From Alphaproteobacteria bacterium (GTDB lineage: Bacteria; Pseudomonadota; Alphaproteobacteria; SMXQ01), in the NCBI GenBank assembly GCA_004356985.1, contig SMXQ01000097.1:1-38902 (forward strand): a DNA stretch of 38,902 nucleotides. Direction: 5' to 3'. The notes under the pieces were generated by a model. It did not search any database. It saw nothing but the letters and a program-made list of their open reading frames with translations, and was not told where the DNA came from. The position numbers were made by a program, and so were the translations under genes. Each line of letters starts with the position of its first letter. Positions within the stretch are counted from its first letter, which is position 1. This document shows positions 7,368 to 16,663 of the stretch, piece after piece.

Positions 7368-10300
7368 GGGGTCGGTCCTTTGGCCGCCAGGGGCACTTCG
7401 CTGGCGCGCGCCGCCTCGTAGGTTTCCGAAACGAAATCGGGGTTGCCGTCCCAGGGCTCGATCTCCACCAGGGCGGCGGAGGACGACATGGAATGGGCCT
7501 GCTTGATCTGCGAGCGCTTGGGCGACAGCAGGTTGAGGCAGCCGCCGATATCGACGCTCCGCCCGGGCTCTCCCAGGGGCTGGTAATTGGCTGAGGATTC
7601 GTAGCCGTGGACGACCCCGGCGGCCAGGCGATTGGTGACCTGGGCGGCGCAGATGACGGCGCCGCGGTCGTTGTAGACCTTCGCTAGGTCGCCGGTCTCG
7701 ATGCGCCTGGCGGCGGCATCTTCGGCATTGAGGCGGATGATCCAATAGTAATGGCCGTCGATCAGCACGCGGTGGTCGGGGATGTCATTGATGAAGCTGT
7801 CCTTGCCGTCGCCCTGGGTGTGGAAGGAAAAGCGCGGGTGCGGCGTCAACAGGTGTAGCGGGTACTTGGCGAAACGCTCGGCATCGCGGGGGCCTTCCAA
7901 GGCCGGGGAATAGCGCACCACCGGCGGGCGTTCGGGGTCCTCGGCATCGAACCGCTTGAGGCTCTCGCAATCGAATTCCAGCAGGCCCGACTGGGTTTGC
8001 AGGCCCTTGAGGTATTCCTCGGAATAGTCGCCCGGCAGCGGGTGGGGTTCCGGCACGTCCTTCTTGCGGCCCTCGGCGAACCACCGGAAGGAGGTCGGCG
8101 GGCGCAACTCCTCGCGTTCCGCCGGCACCACGTAATAGCCCTTGCGGATGAATTCCGGCCAGGAGATGAACTTGGACAATTCGGTGGCGTCGAATTGGCG
8201 TTTGACCCAGTCCAGCTCGGTCATGCCTTCCGAGAAATAGGCCGACAGGCCCAGCCGCTTGGAGAGGTCGTTGAAGATCTCGTAATCGGAATGCGATTCG
8301 CCCATGGGCTCGATGCATTTGTGCTGGAAGACGATGACCCGGTGGTTGAGCTGGGTCTGCCCGTGGTGGGCGTAACCGCCGAGCCCGGCCCATTCGGAGA
8401 TGTCGGGGCGTTCGAAATTGGTGCAGGCGGGGAGGATCACGTCGGCGAACTTGGCTTCCCCTTCCATCCAGATCGACTGGTTGACGACGAATTCAAGGTT
8501 GGCCGAACGGTAGGCCGCGATCCAGCGGTTGGTGTCGGGCATGGTGGCGATGGCCGAACCGCCGTATTTGTAAAGCATCCTGACCAGCGCCTGGCCCGGC
8601 TTGGGGTAGACAAACTTGGTGAACTGGGCCTCGATGGTCTTGCCGTCCCACATATAGCCCTCGGCCTTGCCCTCGAGGATCGCCTCGGGGAAGAACAGGC
8701 GCGGGATCTTCTGGCTCACCGTGTTCATGGTCGGCAGTTGCGGCATGCGCTGGAACAGTTCCACCGCCATGGCGGTGTGTTCTATGTCGCCCGACATGCC
8801 GCCTTCGGCGTAGCCCGGGAAATAGAAATTGACATCGACCGGCGTGCCCCATTGCAGGTTGCCGAAGTTGATGCCGGGCTTGCCGAGCCCCTGCATGGCC
8901 ATCAGGCAGACGCAGACCCGGGCCCATTGGATGCCGGTGGCGTTGCGGCACGCCCCGCCATGGCCGGTGCCCCAGCCGCCGGCGCCGAGATAGGTGCGCT
9001 TGGTGCCCCATTGCCGGGCCAGGGCGCGGATGTCCCGGGCCGGGACTCCGGTTTCCTCGGCGGCCCATTCCGGCGTCTTCGGCGTGCCGTCGTCATCGCC
9101 GAGGATATAGGCCCGCCATTTCTCGAACCCCTTGGTGCGGGTGGCGACGAATTCCTTGTCGTAGAGGTCTTCGGTGATCCAGACATAGGCCAGGGCAATG
9201 CCCAGGGCCGGCGAGGTGGTGGGCTTGGGGGCGAGCCACTTGCCGCCCAGGAACTGCGCGGTGTCGTTGAAGTAGGGATCGATATGGACGATCTCGATGC
9301 CGCTGTCCTTCAGCCACTGGCGGCGCACGGTGCCCTCGAAGGCGCCATAGGCGCCCGAGGTCGCTTCCGGATTGGCCGACCAGAAGACCATCATTTCACA
9401 ATTCTGCAGGCAGTCTTCCACGGTGCCGTAACTCTCGCACTGGCCGACGCGCAAGCTGTGGCCCCAGTGGTGCGAGGCCCCCCAATACCAGCCCTCCCAA
9501 GAGTCCGGGTTGTGGTGGACTTCGGTATGGCCGATGGCGTTCATGAAGCGGAAATTGGCGGAAAGGTAATAGCCGATATTGCCCCAGGTATGGTGGGAAC
9601 CGTGGGACGAGGCGATGGCGCCGGGGCCATGGTCGCGCTTCATGCGCTTGATCTCGCCGGCGACGATATCCAGCGCCTGGTCCCAGGTTATGCGCTCGTA
9701 GCCCGACACCCCGCGGTTCTGGGGATTGCGTTCGCCGTCGGGGTCGAAGTCCACCCGCTTCATGGGATAAAGGCAGCGGTCGGGCGAATAGATGATCGAT
9801 TTGTAATTCTGGCCGTGGGGCGCCAGGGTGGTCTTGCGCGGCGGCGTGTATTCGCGTCCCCGCGCCGTTATCGTCCAGGGCGCGGCGTCGGTCTCGTCGA
9901 AGGTGATCGGCGTGAGGCGCTGGATCTTGCCGTCCTTGACATAGACCAGGACCGGGCCGCCATTGGTCATGGAGGTATAGCGCACGCCGCCGTCGGCCTG
10001 GGGGATGCCGTACTTCCAGCCGATGGTCTGGGTCAGCAGCAGGGTGCGGGTGAACCAGGTGGTGAGCTCGTCGGGGCCCTCCATCTTCAGCTTGAAATCC
10101 TTGAGGGCGTCGATCTGCGCCTGCTGGTCGATGGGCGGCATCAACAGTTCGGCGGCGATCCGCGCGTCCTTGAACGACAGCTTGACTTCCGCCTCCGGGT
10201 CCACCCCGGCGGCCGATTCCATGCGTCCGTCGGCGAACCGGAACCAACGGCCCTCGGTGCCGTCGGCGGTCTGCATCTGGGCGGTGAAGTCGACCTCGGT

Positions 10301-10393
10301 GAAGCGTTTGGCAAACGCCGGGTAGCGCCAGGCGCAATAACGCAGCAGCACCTTGAGGCCCAACAGGATCAGGGAAAAACGGGAAAACTTCAT
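7364..10393 (-). CDS. Molybdopterin (alpha) subunit, pyrogallol-phloroglucinol transhydroxylase-like, with N-terminal SCP2-like domain
   Basis: A 1009-residue enzyme of the DMSO-reductase superfamily. From about residue 138 it follows the transhydroxylase alpha subunit (about 875 residues) closely: '[15 protein letters not shown]', 'YPMKR.DFDP.GERNPQ.RG', 'NPDSWEGW', '[10 protein letters not shown]', 'GGCLNLLSP'. By alignment to the Pelobacter enzyme, S298 would be the Mo ligand, D297 and H267 the active-site acid and histidine, and a tyrosine in 'FYFPGY' (524 or 528) the fourth key residue. No N-terminal Fe-S motif is present, as in transhydroxylases. Residues about 35-120 are an added domain resembling SCP2 sterol-carrier folds ('[11 protein letters not shown]', '[10 protein letters not shown]', '[14 protein letters not shown]'), preceded by a hydrophobic stretch. 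No Tat motif is seen, so it is probably cytoplasmic. AGGGAG precedes the start. The family moves a hydroxyl between polyphenols without O2. Resorcinol hydroxylases are related, so the substrate is open. Confidence 0.87.
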   Translation of the reverse strand: MKFSRFSLILLGLKVLLRYCAWRYPAFAKRFTEVDFTAQMQTADGTEGRWFRFADGRMESAAGVDPEAEVKLSFKDARIAAELLMPPIDQQAQIDALKDFKLKMEGPDELTTWFTRTLLLTQTIGWKYGIPQADGGVRYTSMTNGGPVLVYVKDGKIQRLTPITFDETDAAPWTITARGREYTPPRKTTLAPHGQNYKSIIYSPDRCLYPMKRVDFDPDGERNPQNRGVSGYERITWDQALDIVAGEIKRMKRDHGPGAIASSHGSHHTWGNIGYYLSANFRFMNAIGHTEVHHNPDSWEGWYWGASHHWGHSLRVGQCESYGTVEDCLQNCEMMVFWSANPEATSGAYGAFEGTVRRQWLKDSGIEIVHIDPYFNDTAQFLGGKWLAPKPTTSPALGIALAYVWITEDLYDKEFVATRTKGFEKWRAYILGDDDGTPKTPEWAAEETGVPARDIRALARQWGTKRTYLGAGGWGTGHGGACRNATGIQWARVCVCLMAMQGLGKPGINFGNLQWGTPVDVNFYFPGYAEGGMSGDIEHTAMAVELFQRMPQLPTMNTVSQKIPRLFFPEAILEGKAEGYMWDGKTIEAQFTKFVYPKPGQALVRMLYKYGGSAIATMPDTNRWIAAYRSANLEFVVNQSIWMEGEAKFADVILPACTNFERPDISEWAGLGGYAHHGQTQLNHRVIVFQHKCIEPMGESHSDYEIFNDLSKRLGLSAYFSEGMTELDWVKRQFDATELSKFISWPEFIRKGYYVVPAEREELRPPTSFRWFAEGRKKDVPEPHPLPGDYSEEYLKGLQTQSGLLEFDCESLKRFDAEDPERPPVVRYSPALEGPRDAERFAKYPLHLLTPHPRFSFHTQGDGKDSFINDIPDHRVLIDGHYYWIIRLNAEDAAARRIETGDLAKVYNDRGAVICAAQVTNRLAAGVVHGYESSANYQPLGEPGRSVDIGGCLNLLSPKRSQIKQAHSMSSSAALVEIEPWDGNPDFVSETYEAARASEVPLAAKGPTP

Positions 10394-10448
10394 GGCATTG
10401 CTCCCTTAGGCCCGCCCATGGGGCCTCGCCTGGAAATCCCGGTTCGGG

Positions 10449-11297
10449 CTACTCATTGACGATGGGATTGACCAGGGTACCGATCTTGGAAATTTCCACT
10501 TCCACCGTGTCGCCGTCCTTCATGAAGATTTGCGGGTCGCGCTTGTTGCCGACGCCGCCCGGGGTGCCGGTGGAAATGACGTCGCCGGCGCGCAGTTCGG
10601 TGAACGAGGTGATGTATTCGATCAGGGTCGGGATGTCGAAGATCAGCAGGTCGGTGGTGGCGTTCTGCAGGACCTCGCCGTTGAGCCGGGTGGTCAGCTC
10701 GAGCCGGCTGGGATCGCCGAGTTCGTCGGCGGTCACCATCCAGGGCCCGAAACCGCCGGTCTTGGGGAAGTTCTTGCCCGCCGTCCACTGGATGGTGTGG
10801 CTCTGGAAATCGCGCACCGAGCCGTCATTGTATATGGAATACCCGGCGATGACCGACGCGTAGTCCGCCGCCTTCACGTGGCGCCCGCCCTTGCCGATGA
10901 TCACCGCCAGTTCGCCTTCGTAATCGAACATGTCGGAATTGGCGGGCTTGATCATGGGTTGGTTGTGGCCCGCCTGGGTGTCGGCGAAGCGCAGGAACAG
11001 CGCCGGGTTGTCGGTCGGCGCGCGGCCGGTCTCTTCCCGGTGGGCCTTGTAGTTGAGGCCGACGCAGATGATCTTGTCGGGGTTTCCGATGACCGGCCGG
11101 TAGGTGATCCCGTCCAGGCCGTGGTCCGCCTTCTCACCATCGGCGGCGGCCTGGGCGGCCCTAAACCCGTCGCCGGCGATCAATGACTTGAGGTCGGGGT
11201 AGCTGTCGCCGATCCGCGCCGTCAGGTCGACGATGCCGTCGTCGCGGGCGATGCCGTAGGCTTGCTTGCCGTCGGCGGTGTAGCTGACCAGTTTCAT
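10449..11297 (-). CDS. Fumarylacetoacetate hydrolase (FAH) family protein
   Basis: A 282-residue enzyme with the FAH C-terminal fold: 'IICVGLNYKAHREE', metal ligands E127 and E129 in 'DYEGELAV' and D158 in 'YNDGSVRDFQ', and the conserved 'GDVISTGTPGGVG' near the end. The family includes acylpyruvate hydrolases, 2-oxo-hept-3-ene-dioate hydratases/isomerases and 5-carboxymethyl-2-hydroxymuconate decarboxylases, all late steps after ring cleavage. It lies 55 bases upstream of the molybdenum subunit on the same strand and downstream of an extradiol-type VOC protein, which fits a ring-cleavage-product hydrolase or hydratase. The start at 11297 has GAGGGA at a slightly long distance. The exact reaction cannot be fixed from sequence. 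Confidence 0.87.
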   Translation of the reverse strand: MKLVSYTADGKQAYGIARDDGIVDLTARIGDSYPDLKSLIAGDGFRAAQAAADGEKADHGLDGITYRPVIGNPDKIICVGLNYKAHREETGRAPTDNPALFLRFADTQAGHNQPMIKPANSDMFDYEGELAVIIGKGGRHVKAADYASVIAGYSIYNDGSVRDFQSHTIQWTAGKNFPKTGGFGPWMVTADELGDPSRLELTTRLNGEVLQNATTDLLIFDIPTLIEYITSFTELRAGDVISTGTPGGVGNKRDPQIFMKDGDTVEVEISKIGTLVNPIVNE

Positions 11298-11411
11298 GTC
11301 CTAGGTTTCCCTCGTTTTGAATTCAATTTCGGCAGGTGGCGACCGCCCCGTGGCGCCAGCCCCGTGGCGATCGCTCCGTGACGCGGCCCGCCCCAGGCAT
11401 GAGGCGGCGGT

Positions 11412-12254
11412 TCAATCCCGCATCCAGGCGATGCCCCACAGGTTGAGCGTATGGGGTTCGTGTTTCCATTGCCGCACTGCCGTGTCCCGGTCCATCAACT
11501 CCATCTCGGCGGAAAATTCCACCATGTTGCCATCGGCATCGCAGACCATGAAGAACAGGTTGTTTCCCGGCCCGTGACGCCCCGGCCCCCAGCTGAGCGA
11601 AATGCGCAGGCCGCCCAAGTGATCGGCCCAGTCGCGGATGTCGTTCCACGACGTGGTTTCCATGGAAAAATGGTCGAATTTAGGGACCCTGGTGTGGAAC
11701 ATCGCCTGGGAATGGTGTTCGCGGTCCGACCGCAGGAAGGCCGCCGTCAGGTTGCCGTCGTCGTCCTTGACCTGGTCGGAGAGCACGAAGCCGAGCCTGA
11801 GGCGGAAGTCGATGAGGTCGTCCATGTTGGGAGACCCCACCACCGAATGCTGGAGCCGCGCCGGCAAGCGATCGGCTTTGGCCGGCGCCCCGTCGAGGGG
11901 CGTGCCGAACACCAAAATGTTGCCGTCACGGTCGCTGACGGCAAAGGCTTCTTCGCCGAACAGCGGGCTCGGCGAGGGCTGGATTTTGATCCCCTGGGCC
12001 GTGACAAAGTCGCGAAGCGCCGCCACCCGGGCGCGATCATCCATGGCGAAGGCCGAATATCCGAGACCGTTTCGGGCGCCCCGGCCGACCACGATGTTCC
12101 GTTCGCCGCCGGCGAGAAGCCACCGCCCATCGGCGAGTTCCTGGGCATCGCATTCAAACAGGCGGCGGTAGAAATCGAGCAGGACCGGCGGCTGATCCGA
12201 GGTGATCTCGATATGATGCAAACGCGCGGGCCAGAGCGGTGATGGATCTGTCAT
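11412..12254 (-). CDS. VOC-superfamily protein, probable type I extradiol dioxygenase
   Basis: A 280-residue protein with two vicinal-oxygen-chelate modules. The C-terminal module carries a full 2-His-1-Glu facial triad at the spacing of BphC/catechol 2,3-dioxygenases: H136 ('RLQHSVVG'), H195 ('KFDHFSME') and E246 ('GNMVEFSAE'). The N-terminal module has no complete set, as is normal for two-domain extradiol enzymes. It is the first gene of the minus-strand run that continues with the FAH protein and the transhydroxylase-like pair, and is divergent from the IclR gene. GAGGGAC lies upstream of the start. Likely role: meta-cleavage of a catechol or trihydroxybenzene made by the neighbouring hydroxylases. 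The substrate is inferred only from context. Confidence 0.82.
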   Translation of the reverse strand: MTDPSPLWPARLHHIEITSDQPPVLLDFYRRLFECDAQELADGRWLLAGGERNIVVGRGARNGLGYSAFAMDDRARVAALRDFVTAQGIKIQPSPSPLFGEEAFAVSDRDGNILVFGTPLDGAPAKADRLPARLQHSVVGSPNMDDLIDFRLRLGFVLSDQVKDDDGNLTAAFLRSDREHHSQAMFHTRVPKFDHFSMETTSWNDIRDWADHLGGLRISLSWGPGRHGPGNNLFFMVCDADGNMVEFSAEMELMDRDTAVRQWKHEPHTLNLWGIAWMRD

Positions 12255-12327
12255 GGCCGATGAGTCCCTCGGTGCCGGTTCTTAAATTAGGTCTCCGCAA
12301 GCGCTCGGCAAATTCTAAAATCCCACT

Positions 12328-12350
12328 ATATAGGATTTGTAAGACTATAT
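12328..12350. promoter_or_regulatory. Inverted repeat, candidate IclR operator
   Basis: ATATAG (12328-12333) and CTATAT (12345-12350) form a perfect 6-base inverted repeat with an 11-base spacer, in the AT-rich part of the 207-base divergent region between the VOC gene (start 12254) and the IclR gene (start 12462). The position suits an operator for the divergent regulator. The half-sites could also be -10 elements. Confidence 0.4.
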
Positions 12351-12461
12351 CAATTTATGAGATTTTTTGGTAAATCATTTTTTTGCCGCGTTGCCAGGCC
12401 GATCCGCCCGTTCCCGGCCTGCGCGCCCCAATTCGCGGCAACGCGCCATGGAGTGCCGCCG

Positions 12462-13259
12462 ATGTCCAGTCTCGAGAAGATGTTGAAGGTCATCGACGCA
12501 TTTTCCGAGGAAGCGCCGGTCTGGACCGTGGATCGGTTGGTCGAGGGGTTGGGCACCTCGCGGTCCACCACCTACCGCTACGTCAAGGAACTCTGCGAGG
12601 CCGGGTTCCTCGCTCCGGTCGGCGGCGGCGGTTATATCCTCGGCCCCCGCATCATCGAACTCGACCGCCAGATCCGCCATTGCGACCCCATGCTGACCCT
12701 CGGCCGGGACCTGGTGAGCGATATTCTTCCCCAGGTGGGAGAGGGGATCATTTTCATCTGCGGCCTGGTGGGCGACAACGTGATCTCGGTCTACCGCCGG
12801 GAGAACCCCAACAGCCTCAACATCAGCTACAGCCGCGGACGGCCGATGCCGTTGTTCCGGGGCTCCGCCTCGCGAGTCATCCTCGCCCATTTGCCCGAAC
12901 GTAGGGCGATGAAACTCTTCCTCTATCACCGCCGTGAAATCCGCGAGGCCGGTCTCGGCAGCGAATGGGACGCGTTCCGCGTGAACATGTGGGAAATTCG
13001 CGAGCAACCTTATCTCTCCAGCCGCGCCCAGGTCGATCGAGGGGTCTTCGCCCTGTCGGCCCCGGTGTTCGACGGCGACGGCAATATCCTGGCCAGCCTG
13101 ACCCTGGCGATTCCCGAGCAACGCGCGGATCGCGAAGACATGGACCCCTTGGCCCGGGTCATCGTCGACGGCGCGGCGCGGCTGGGTGCCGCCATCGCCG
13201 CGCTGGCCGTCCGTGCCGGCGCCGGCCGGGTGCCGGTCCCCATCCGGCGGGCGGTGTAA
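12462..13259 (+). CDS. IclR-family transcriptional regulator
   Basis: A 265-residue regulator. The N-terminal winged helix-turn-helix (about 1-65: 'SSLEKMLKVIDAF', 'LGTSRSTTYRYVKEL', 'GFLAPVGGGGYILGPRI') is followed by the IclR effector-binding domain ('SRGRPMPLFRGSASRVILAH', 'QVDRGVFALSAPVF'). The start at 12462 gives the usual beginning of the DNA-binding domain and has GGAG 8 bases upstream. The frame is open further upstream but through AT-rich promoter DNA. IclR proteins commonly control adjacent aromatic catabolic operons. Here it is divergent from the VOC/FAH/transhydroxylase-like run and heads the plus-strand Bug and monooxygenase genes, so both sides are plausible targets. Confidence 0.9.
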   Translation: MSSLEKMLKVIDAFSEEAPVWTVDRLVEGLGTSRSTTYRYVKELCEAGFLAPVGGGGYILGPRIIELDRQIRHCDPMLTLGRDLVSDILPQVGEGIIFICGLVGDNVISVYRRENPNSLNISYSRGRPMPLFRGSASRVILAHLPERRAMKLFLYHRREIREAGLGSEWDAFRVNMWEIREQPYLSSRAQVDRGVFALSAPVFDGDGNILASLTLAIPEQRADREDMDPLARVIVDGAARLGAAIAALAVRAGAGRVPVPIRRAV

Positions 13260-13387
13260 GGTCCGGCGCGGCAGGATAAACTCACCGCTAGCGGTCATAT
13301 TAAGGGTTGCCCTGAGGCTCCCCGCAGGGCACCTTATCCACCGAATAAAACTTAAAAAGTCAGTCGAGAACCAACAGGGAGAGAATC

Positions 13388-14671
13388 ATGGAGAGGAAAA
13401 TGCTTACCGGCTTCGCCGGGGCCGTAGTCGCGGCCCTGATGATGGCCGCGGGGGCCGCGTCGGCGGCGGAATTCTACAAAGGCAAACGCGTCATTCTTTA
13501 CGTGGCGGCCAGCCCCGGCGGCGGCTATGCCACTTATGCCCGTGCAATCGCCAGGCATTGGGCCCGCTATCTTCCCGGCAACCCCCGCTTCATCGTCAAG
13601 CACAAGATGGGCGCCCAGGGTTTGGTCGCGGTGAGCTACCTCGCCAACAAGGCCAAGCGCGACGGCACCGAGATCCTGGCCTCCTACCGCGAGGCGGTGA
13701 CGACGACACCCCTCACCATCAAGGGGGGGGTCCGTTTCGATCCGGCGACGCTGGCGTATATCGGCTCTGCCGATCAGGGGTTCGGTGTGTGCATCGCCGC
13801 CAAGCGGGTCAACATCAAGTCCCTTGAAGACGCGATGAAGACGCCGGTGAAGCTCGGCGCCACCCATCACCGCTCGCTGGGCTATTCCTCGGCCTATTTC
13901 ATGAACAACATGTTCGGCACCAAATTCGAGGTGTACCACGGCTATCCCGCCGGCACTTACATCGTGCTGGCGCTGGAACGCGGTGAGGTCGATGCCCGAT
14001 GCGGCTGGTCGGTTTCCTCCATGAAGGCCATGAAGCCCACCTGGTTCGACGGCGAGATGGTCAATATCCTGGTGCAGCTGTCGCTCACCTCGCACCCCCA
14101 GCTCAAGGGCAAGGTGCCGCTGATCATGAGCTACGCCAAGAACGACAAGCAGCGCCAACTCTTGAAACTGATCCTGACTCCCCAGTCGGTGGGCCGGCCT
14201 TACGTGGGGCCTCCGGGCCTGCCCAAGGATCGGCTGCAGCTCCTGCGCACCAGCTTCATGGCGACGCTCAAGGACAAGGAATTCCTCAAGGACGCGGCCA
14301 AGCAGCGCATCGACATCAATCCGGTAACCGGTGAGAAGCTCAAGTCGCTCATCACCAATCTCTTCAAGACGCCGAAGCCGTTGATCGAGGAGTTCCTCGC
14401 GGTGACCACCAAGTCCGACAAGGTCAAGCTGGTCAAGGTCAAGATCCCGTGGCAGACCCAGAAGGTCAAGGTCACCGCCGTCAAGCGCAAGGGGCGCAGG
14501 GTCAGCTTCAAGCTCAAGGGGAAAAAGGTCACCGTGAAGGTTTCCAAATCCAAGACCAAGATCACCATCGGCGGCGCCAAGGCCAAGCGGTCGGCGGTGA
14601 AGGCGGGCATGAGCTGCAAGATCACCCATCAAGGCAGCCGGACCCGCGCCAAGTCGATCATTTGCGATTGA
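13388..14671 (+). CDS. Bug/TctC-type solute-binding protein with Lys-rich C-terminal domain
   Basis: A 427-residue exported protein. The signal peptide spans about 1-26 (ends near 'AASAAE'). The Bug fold follows ('FYKGKRVILYVAASPGGGYA', 'LPGNPRFIVKHKMGAQG'). The C-terminal ~85 residues are extremely Lys/Arg rich and end in a block homologous to that of the Bug protein at 3052: 'KTKITIGGAKAKRSAVKAG', then 'MSCKITHQG' and a final 'IICD', keeping both cysteines. AGGGAGAG lies directly upstream of the start. It is placed 129 bases after the IclR gene and before the YCII and monooxygenase genes, suggesting capture of the pathway substrate. No membrane partners are in the window. Confidence 0.88.
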   Translation: MERKMLTGFAGAVVAALMMAAGAASAAEFYKGKRVILYVAASPGGGYATYARAIARHWARYLPGNPRFIVKHKMGAQGLVAVSYLANKAKRDGTEILASYREAVTTTPLTIKGGVRFDPATLAYIGSADQGFGVCIAAKRVNIKSLEDAMKTPVKLGATHHRSLGYSSAYFMNNMFGTKFEVYHGYPAGTYIVLALERGEVDARCGWSVSSMKAMKPTWFDGEMVNILVQLSLTSHPQLKGKVPLIMSYAKNDKQRQLLKLILTPQSVGRPYVGPPGLPKDRLQLLRTSFMATLKDKEFLKDAAKQRIDINPVTGEKLKSLITNLFKTPKPLIEEFLAVTTKSDKVKLVKVKIPWQTQKVKVTAVKRKGRRVSFKLKGKKVTVKVSKSKTKITIGGAKAKRSAVKAGMSCKITHQGSRTRAKSIICD

Positions 14672-14704
14672 TGGGTAAACCGCGTTGATGGATAACGTGT
14701 AAAC

Positions 14705-14730
14705 GGCGGCCGGGCCTGCGCCCGGCCGCC
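14705..14730 (+). terminator. Strong GC hairpin after the Bug gene
   Basis: A perfect 11-base stem GGCGGCCGGGC/GCCCGGCCGCC with a CTGC loop, 33 bases past the stop at 14671. No T-run follows, so it may end transcription with help from Rho or stabilise the mRNA end. Confidence 0.5.
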
Positions 14731-14839
14731 GCCGCCCGGGCGCTCGGGCGCTCCCGACATTCGCGTTCACCACCGGCGGCTAAAACAAGGCGCCCACGGC
14801 AGGGGGCACGCCTCGGGGGTCGGTAACAGGGGAGAAGTC

Positions 14840-15286
14840 ATGGCCAAGGCGGCGGCAAAACGGAAGCCCCGGCGCGCGCTCAACCGGCCGAGCTTCGGCA
14901 TCAAGCTCGCGCGCGAACAGTGCTACGTGTGCTGGATGTCGGCGCCCGAAAATCCGCCCAGGCTGCGCAAGTCGGCCGCCCGCATGCGCAAGGAACACCA
15001 CGATTACCTGGTCGATCTGGAACGCAGGGGCATCCTTTTCGGCGCCGGCCCCTTCATGGACGAACACGGCAAGCGGGTGGGCGTCGGCATGCTGATTATC
15101 CGCGCCTCCAGCACACGGGCGGCCAAGCGTATCGCCAATGCCGAGCCCTACACCAAGGCCCGCCAAAGGGTGATGACGGTGACCCCTTGGCAGCGCAACG
15201 AAGGGTGTTTGCGCCTTTCCATCTCTTTCGCCGAAGGGGAGCTGAGCCTGGACGATAGGACCTGGACCCTGGCGCCCAAGGACTGA
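14840..15286 (+). CDS. YCII-family protein
   Basis: A 148-residue protein with a YCII (YciI-like) alpha/beta domain: 'HHDYLVDLERRGILFGAGPF', 'GVGMLIIRASS', 'EPYTKARQR', 'VTPWQRNEG'. YCII proteins are dimeric ferredoxin-like folds. Some act as small-molecule lyases or dehydrochlorinase-like enzymes in aromatic degradation, but most have no known reaction. The first 13 residues are strongly basic ('MAKAAAKRKPRRA'), like the tails of the TPP enzymes here. GGGGAGAAG lies upstream of the start. It lies between the Bug gene and the two monooxygenases on the same strand and is probably part of the pathway. Confidence 0.75.
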   Translation: MAKAAAKRKPRRALNRPSFGIKLAREQCYVCWMSAPENPPRLRKSAARMRKEHHDYLVDLERRGILFGAGPFMDEHGKRVGVGMLIIRASSTRAAKRIANAEPYTKARQRVMTVTPWQRNEGCLRLSISFAEGELSLDDRTWTLAPKD

Positions 15287-15357
15287 TCCTTTTGCCGAAC
15301 CGGTTCACTTTTCGCTTCGGCGCGCCTAAAATCAAAAAAAATGGAGGATGTCTCAAA

Positions 15358-15429
15358 ATGGGCAATGACCTTGAACACACTAAGCAAACCATATCGCACG
15401 GAATTCCTCCGACCGTGCCGGGGATTTAA
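15358..15429 (+). CDS. Candidate 23-residue leader ORF upstream of the first monooxygenase
   Basis: A short frame starting 'MGNDLEHTKQTISHG' and ending TAA has a strong GGAGG at 15343-15347, 10 bases before its ATG. The monooxygenase start follows 12 bases after the stop and has no clear ribosome site of its own, so ribosomes may be delivered by translating this peptide. No family is recognised. It may be chance. Confidence 0.35.
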   Translation: MGNDLEHTKQTISHGIPPTVPGI

Positions 15430-15441
15430 GCGGCGCGCGCC

Positions 15442-16644
15442 ATGACCGCCGAACCCGCCGAGAGCAGCGCCGGGCCCGAGGTCACGCGCGCGGAGGTCAC
15501 GCGCGCGGAGGTCATCGCCCGCGCCCGGGAGATCGCGCCGCGCTTGCGCCAACGCGCCCCCCAGGCGGAGGAGGCGCGTTGCGTCCCCCTCGCCACCATC
15601 GACGATTACCGGCAGACCGGGCTGATCCGCATGATCCAGCCGAAACGCTACGGCGGCCAGGAAATGGGCTGGGACGTGCTGTGCGAGATCACCGAAATCC
15701 TTGCCGCGGCCTGCGGTTCGCAGGCCTGGATCCAGAGGATCTGCACCGGCCACGCGCAGATCCTGGCGACCTTCCCGCCCGAAGCCCAAGAGGACGTCTG
15801 GGGCAACGACCACGATGTCCTGATCTCCGCCGCCTTCGACCCCGTGGGCCGCGCCCGGGCGGTCGATGGGGGGTATATCTTTTCCGGGCGTCACGGCTTT
15901 TCCAGCGGCATCGACCATTGCGACTGGCACATCTGCGGCGGCTTCGTCGAGGAGGGGGACGCCCTCGACGGGCCCTTCTTCTTCCTGGTGCCGAGGCGCG
16001 ATATCGAGATCATCGACGATTGGTACACCATGGCGTTGCGCGGCACCGGGTCCAAGAGCTTCGTGGTCAAGGACGCCTTCGTGCCGGCCCATCGCACCTT
16101 GGATGTCCGCAAGGCCCGCGACGGCCGGGGCCCCGGCACCGTGGTCAACACCGCGCCGGTCTACCGCACGCCGCGCGGCGGCATCACCACCACGGGGTTC
16201 GCGGCGCTGACCGTGGGCATGGCCCGGGGCGTGCTCGCCGATTGGCTGGATTACACGCGGCCGCGCAAATCCCGCGGCATCCCCATCGCCGCCAAGGAGA
16301 GCGTGCAGGTGCTGGCGGCCCAGGCGAGCGCCGAGATCGAGGCCGCGCACCTGCTCTATTTCTCCATCATATGCAACGCCCAGCGCAAGCTGGAAGCCGG
16401 CGAAAGCTTCTCGGAGCTTGAGCTCGGGACGGCGCGGCGCAATGTCGGCTTCGCCTGCAAGCTGGCGCTCGAGGCGGGCACCCGGCTGTTCAATGCCGCG
16501 GGCGGGCGCGCCCTGTTCGAGGGCCAGTCCATGGAACGCCAATACCGCAACCTGATCGGCGCCGCCTCCCACCACGGCGTCAATTGGGAGACATTGGCCG
16601 CCAGTTATGGAAAGATCATCCTCGCGTCCGAGGATTCACCCTAG
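15442..16644 (+). CDS. Group D flavin-dependent monooxygenase, oxygenase component (HpaB C2/HsaA-like), copy 1
   Basis: A 400-residue protein with the acyl-CoA-dehydrogenase fold used by two-component aromatic hydroxylases. The N-terminal helical domain ('YRQTGLIRMIQPKRYGG', 'AAACGSQAWI') is followed by the beta domain with the signature 'GRHGFSSGIDHCDWHICGG' and the C-terminal helical domain (acyl-CoA dehydrogenase type 2 C-terminal). The family hydroxylates phenols or steroid A/B-ring phenols with reduced flavin supplied by a separate reductase. It is a tandem paralogue of the next gene, of equal length. Near the N-terminus a 15-base repeat codes EVTRA twice (15478-15507). No clear ribosome site precedes the ATG. 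Translation may be coupled to the small frame at 15358. It could instead act on a non-phenolic substrate. Confidence 0.85.
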   Translation: MTAEPAESSAGPEVTRAEVTRAEVIARAREIAPRLRQRAPQAEEARCVPLATIDDYRQTGLIRMIQPKRYGGQEMGWDVLCEITEILAAACGSQAWIQRICTGHAQILATFPPEAQEDVWGNDHDVLISAAFDPVGRARAVDGGYIFSGRHGFSSGIDHCDWHICGGFVEEGDALDGPFFFLVPRRDIEIIDDWYTMALRGTGSKSFVVKDAFVPAHRTLDVRKARDGRGPGTVVNTAPVYRTPRGGITTTGFAALTVGMARGVLADWLDYTRPRKSRGIPIAAKESVQVLAAQASAEIEAAHLLYFSIICNAQRKLEAGESFSELELGTARRNVGFACKLALEAGTRLFNAAGGRALFEGQSMERQYRNLIGAASHHGVNWETLAASYGKIILASEDSP

Positions 16645-16663
16645 CATTCCGGATTGGAGACAG

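Noticed and set aside
7368-7745. N-terminal extension of the iron-sulfur subunit
   Set aside because: The extension reads through the end of the alpha gene in another frame. The ATGA overlap with AAAGGA is the natural start.
7997-10459. 820-codon open frame on the plus strand opposite the molybdenum subunit
   Set aside because: It is antisense to a strongly conserved enzyme, has no family signature and reflects GC-rich codon structure.
15478-15513. Direct repeats suggesting a CRISPR array or similar structure
   Set aside because: Only two 15-base units inside a coding region. No CRISPR-like spaced repeats occur anywhere in the window.
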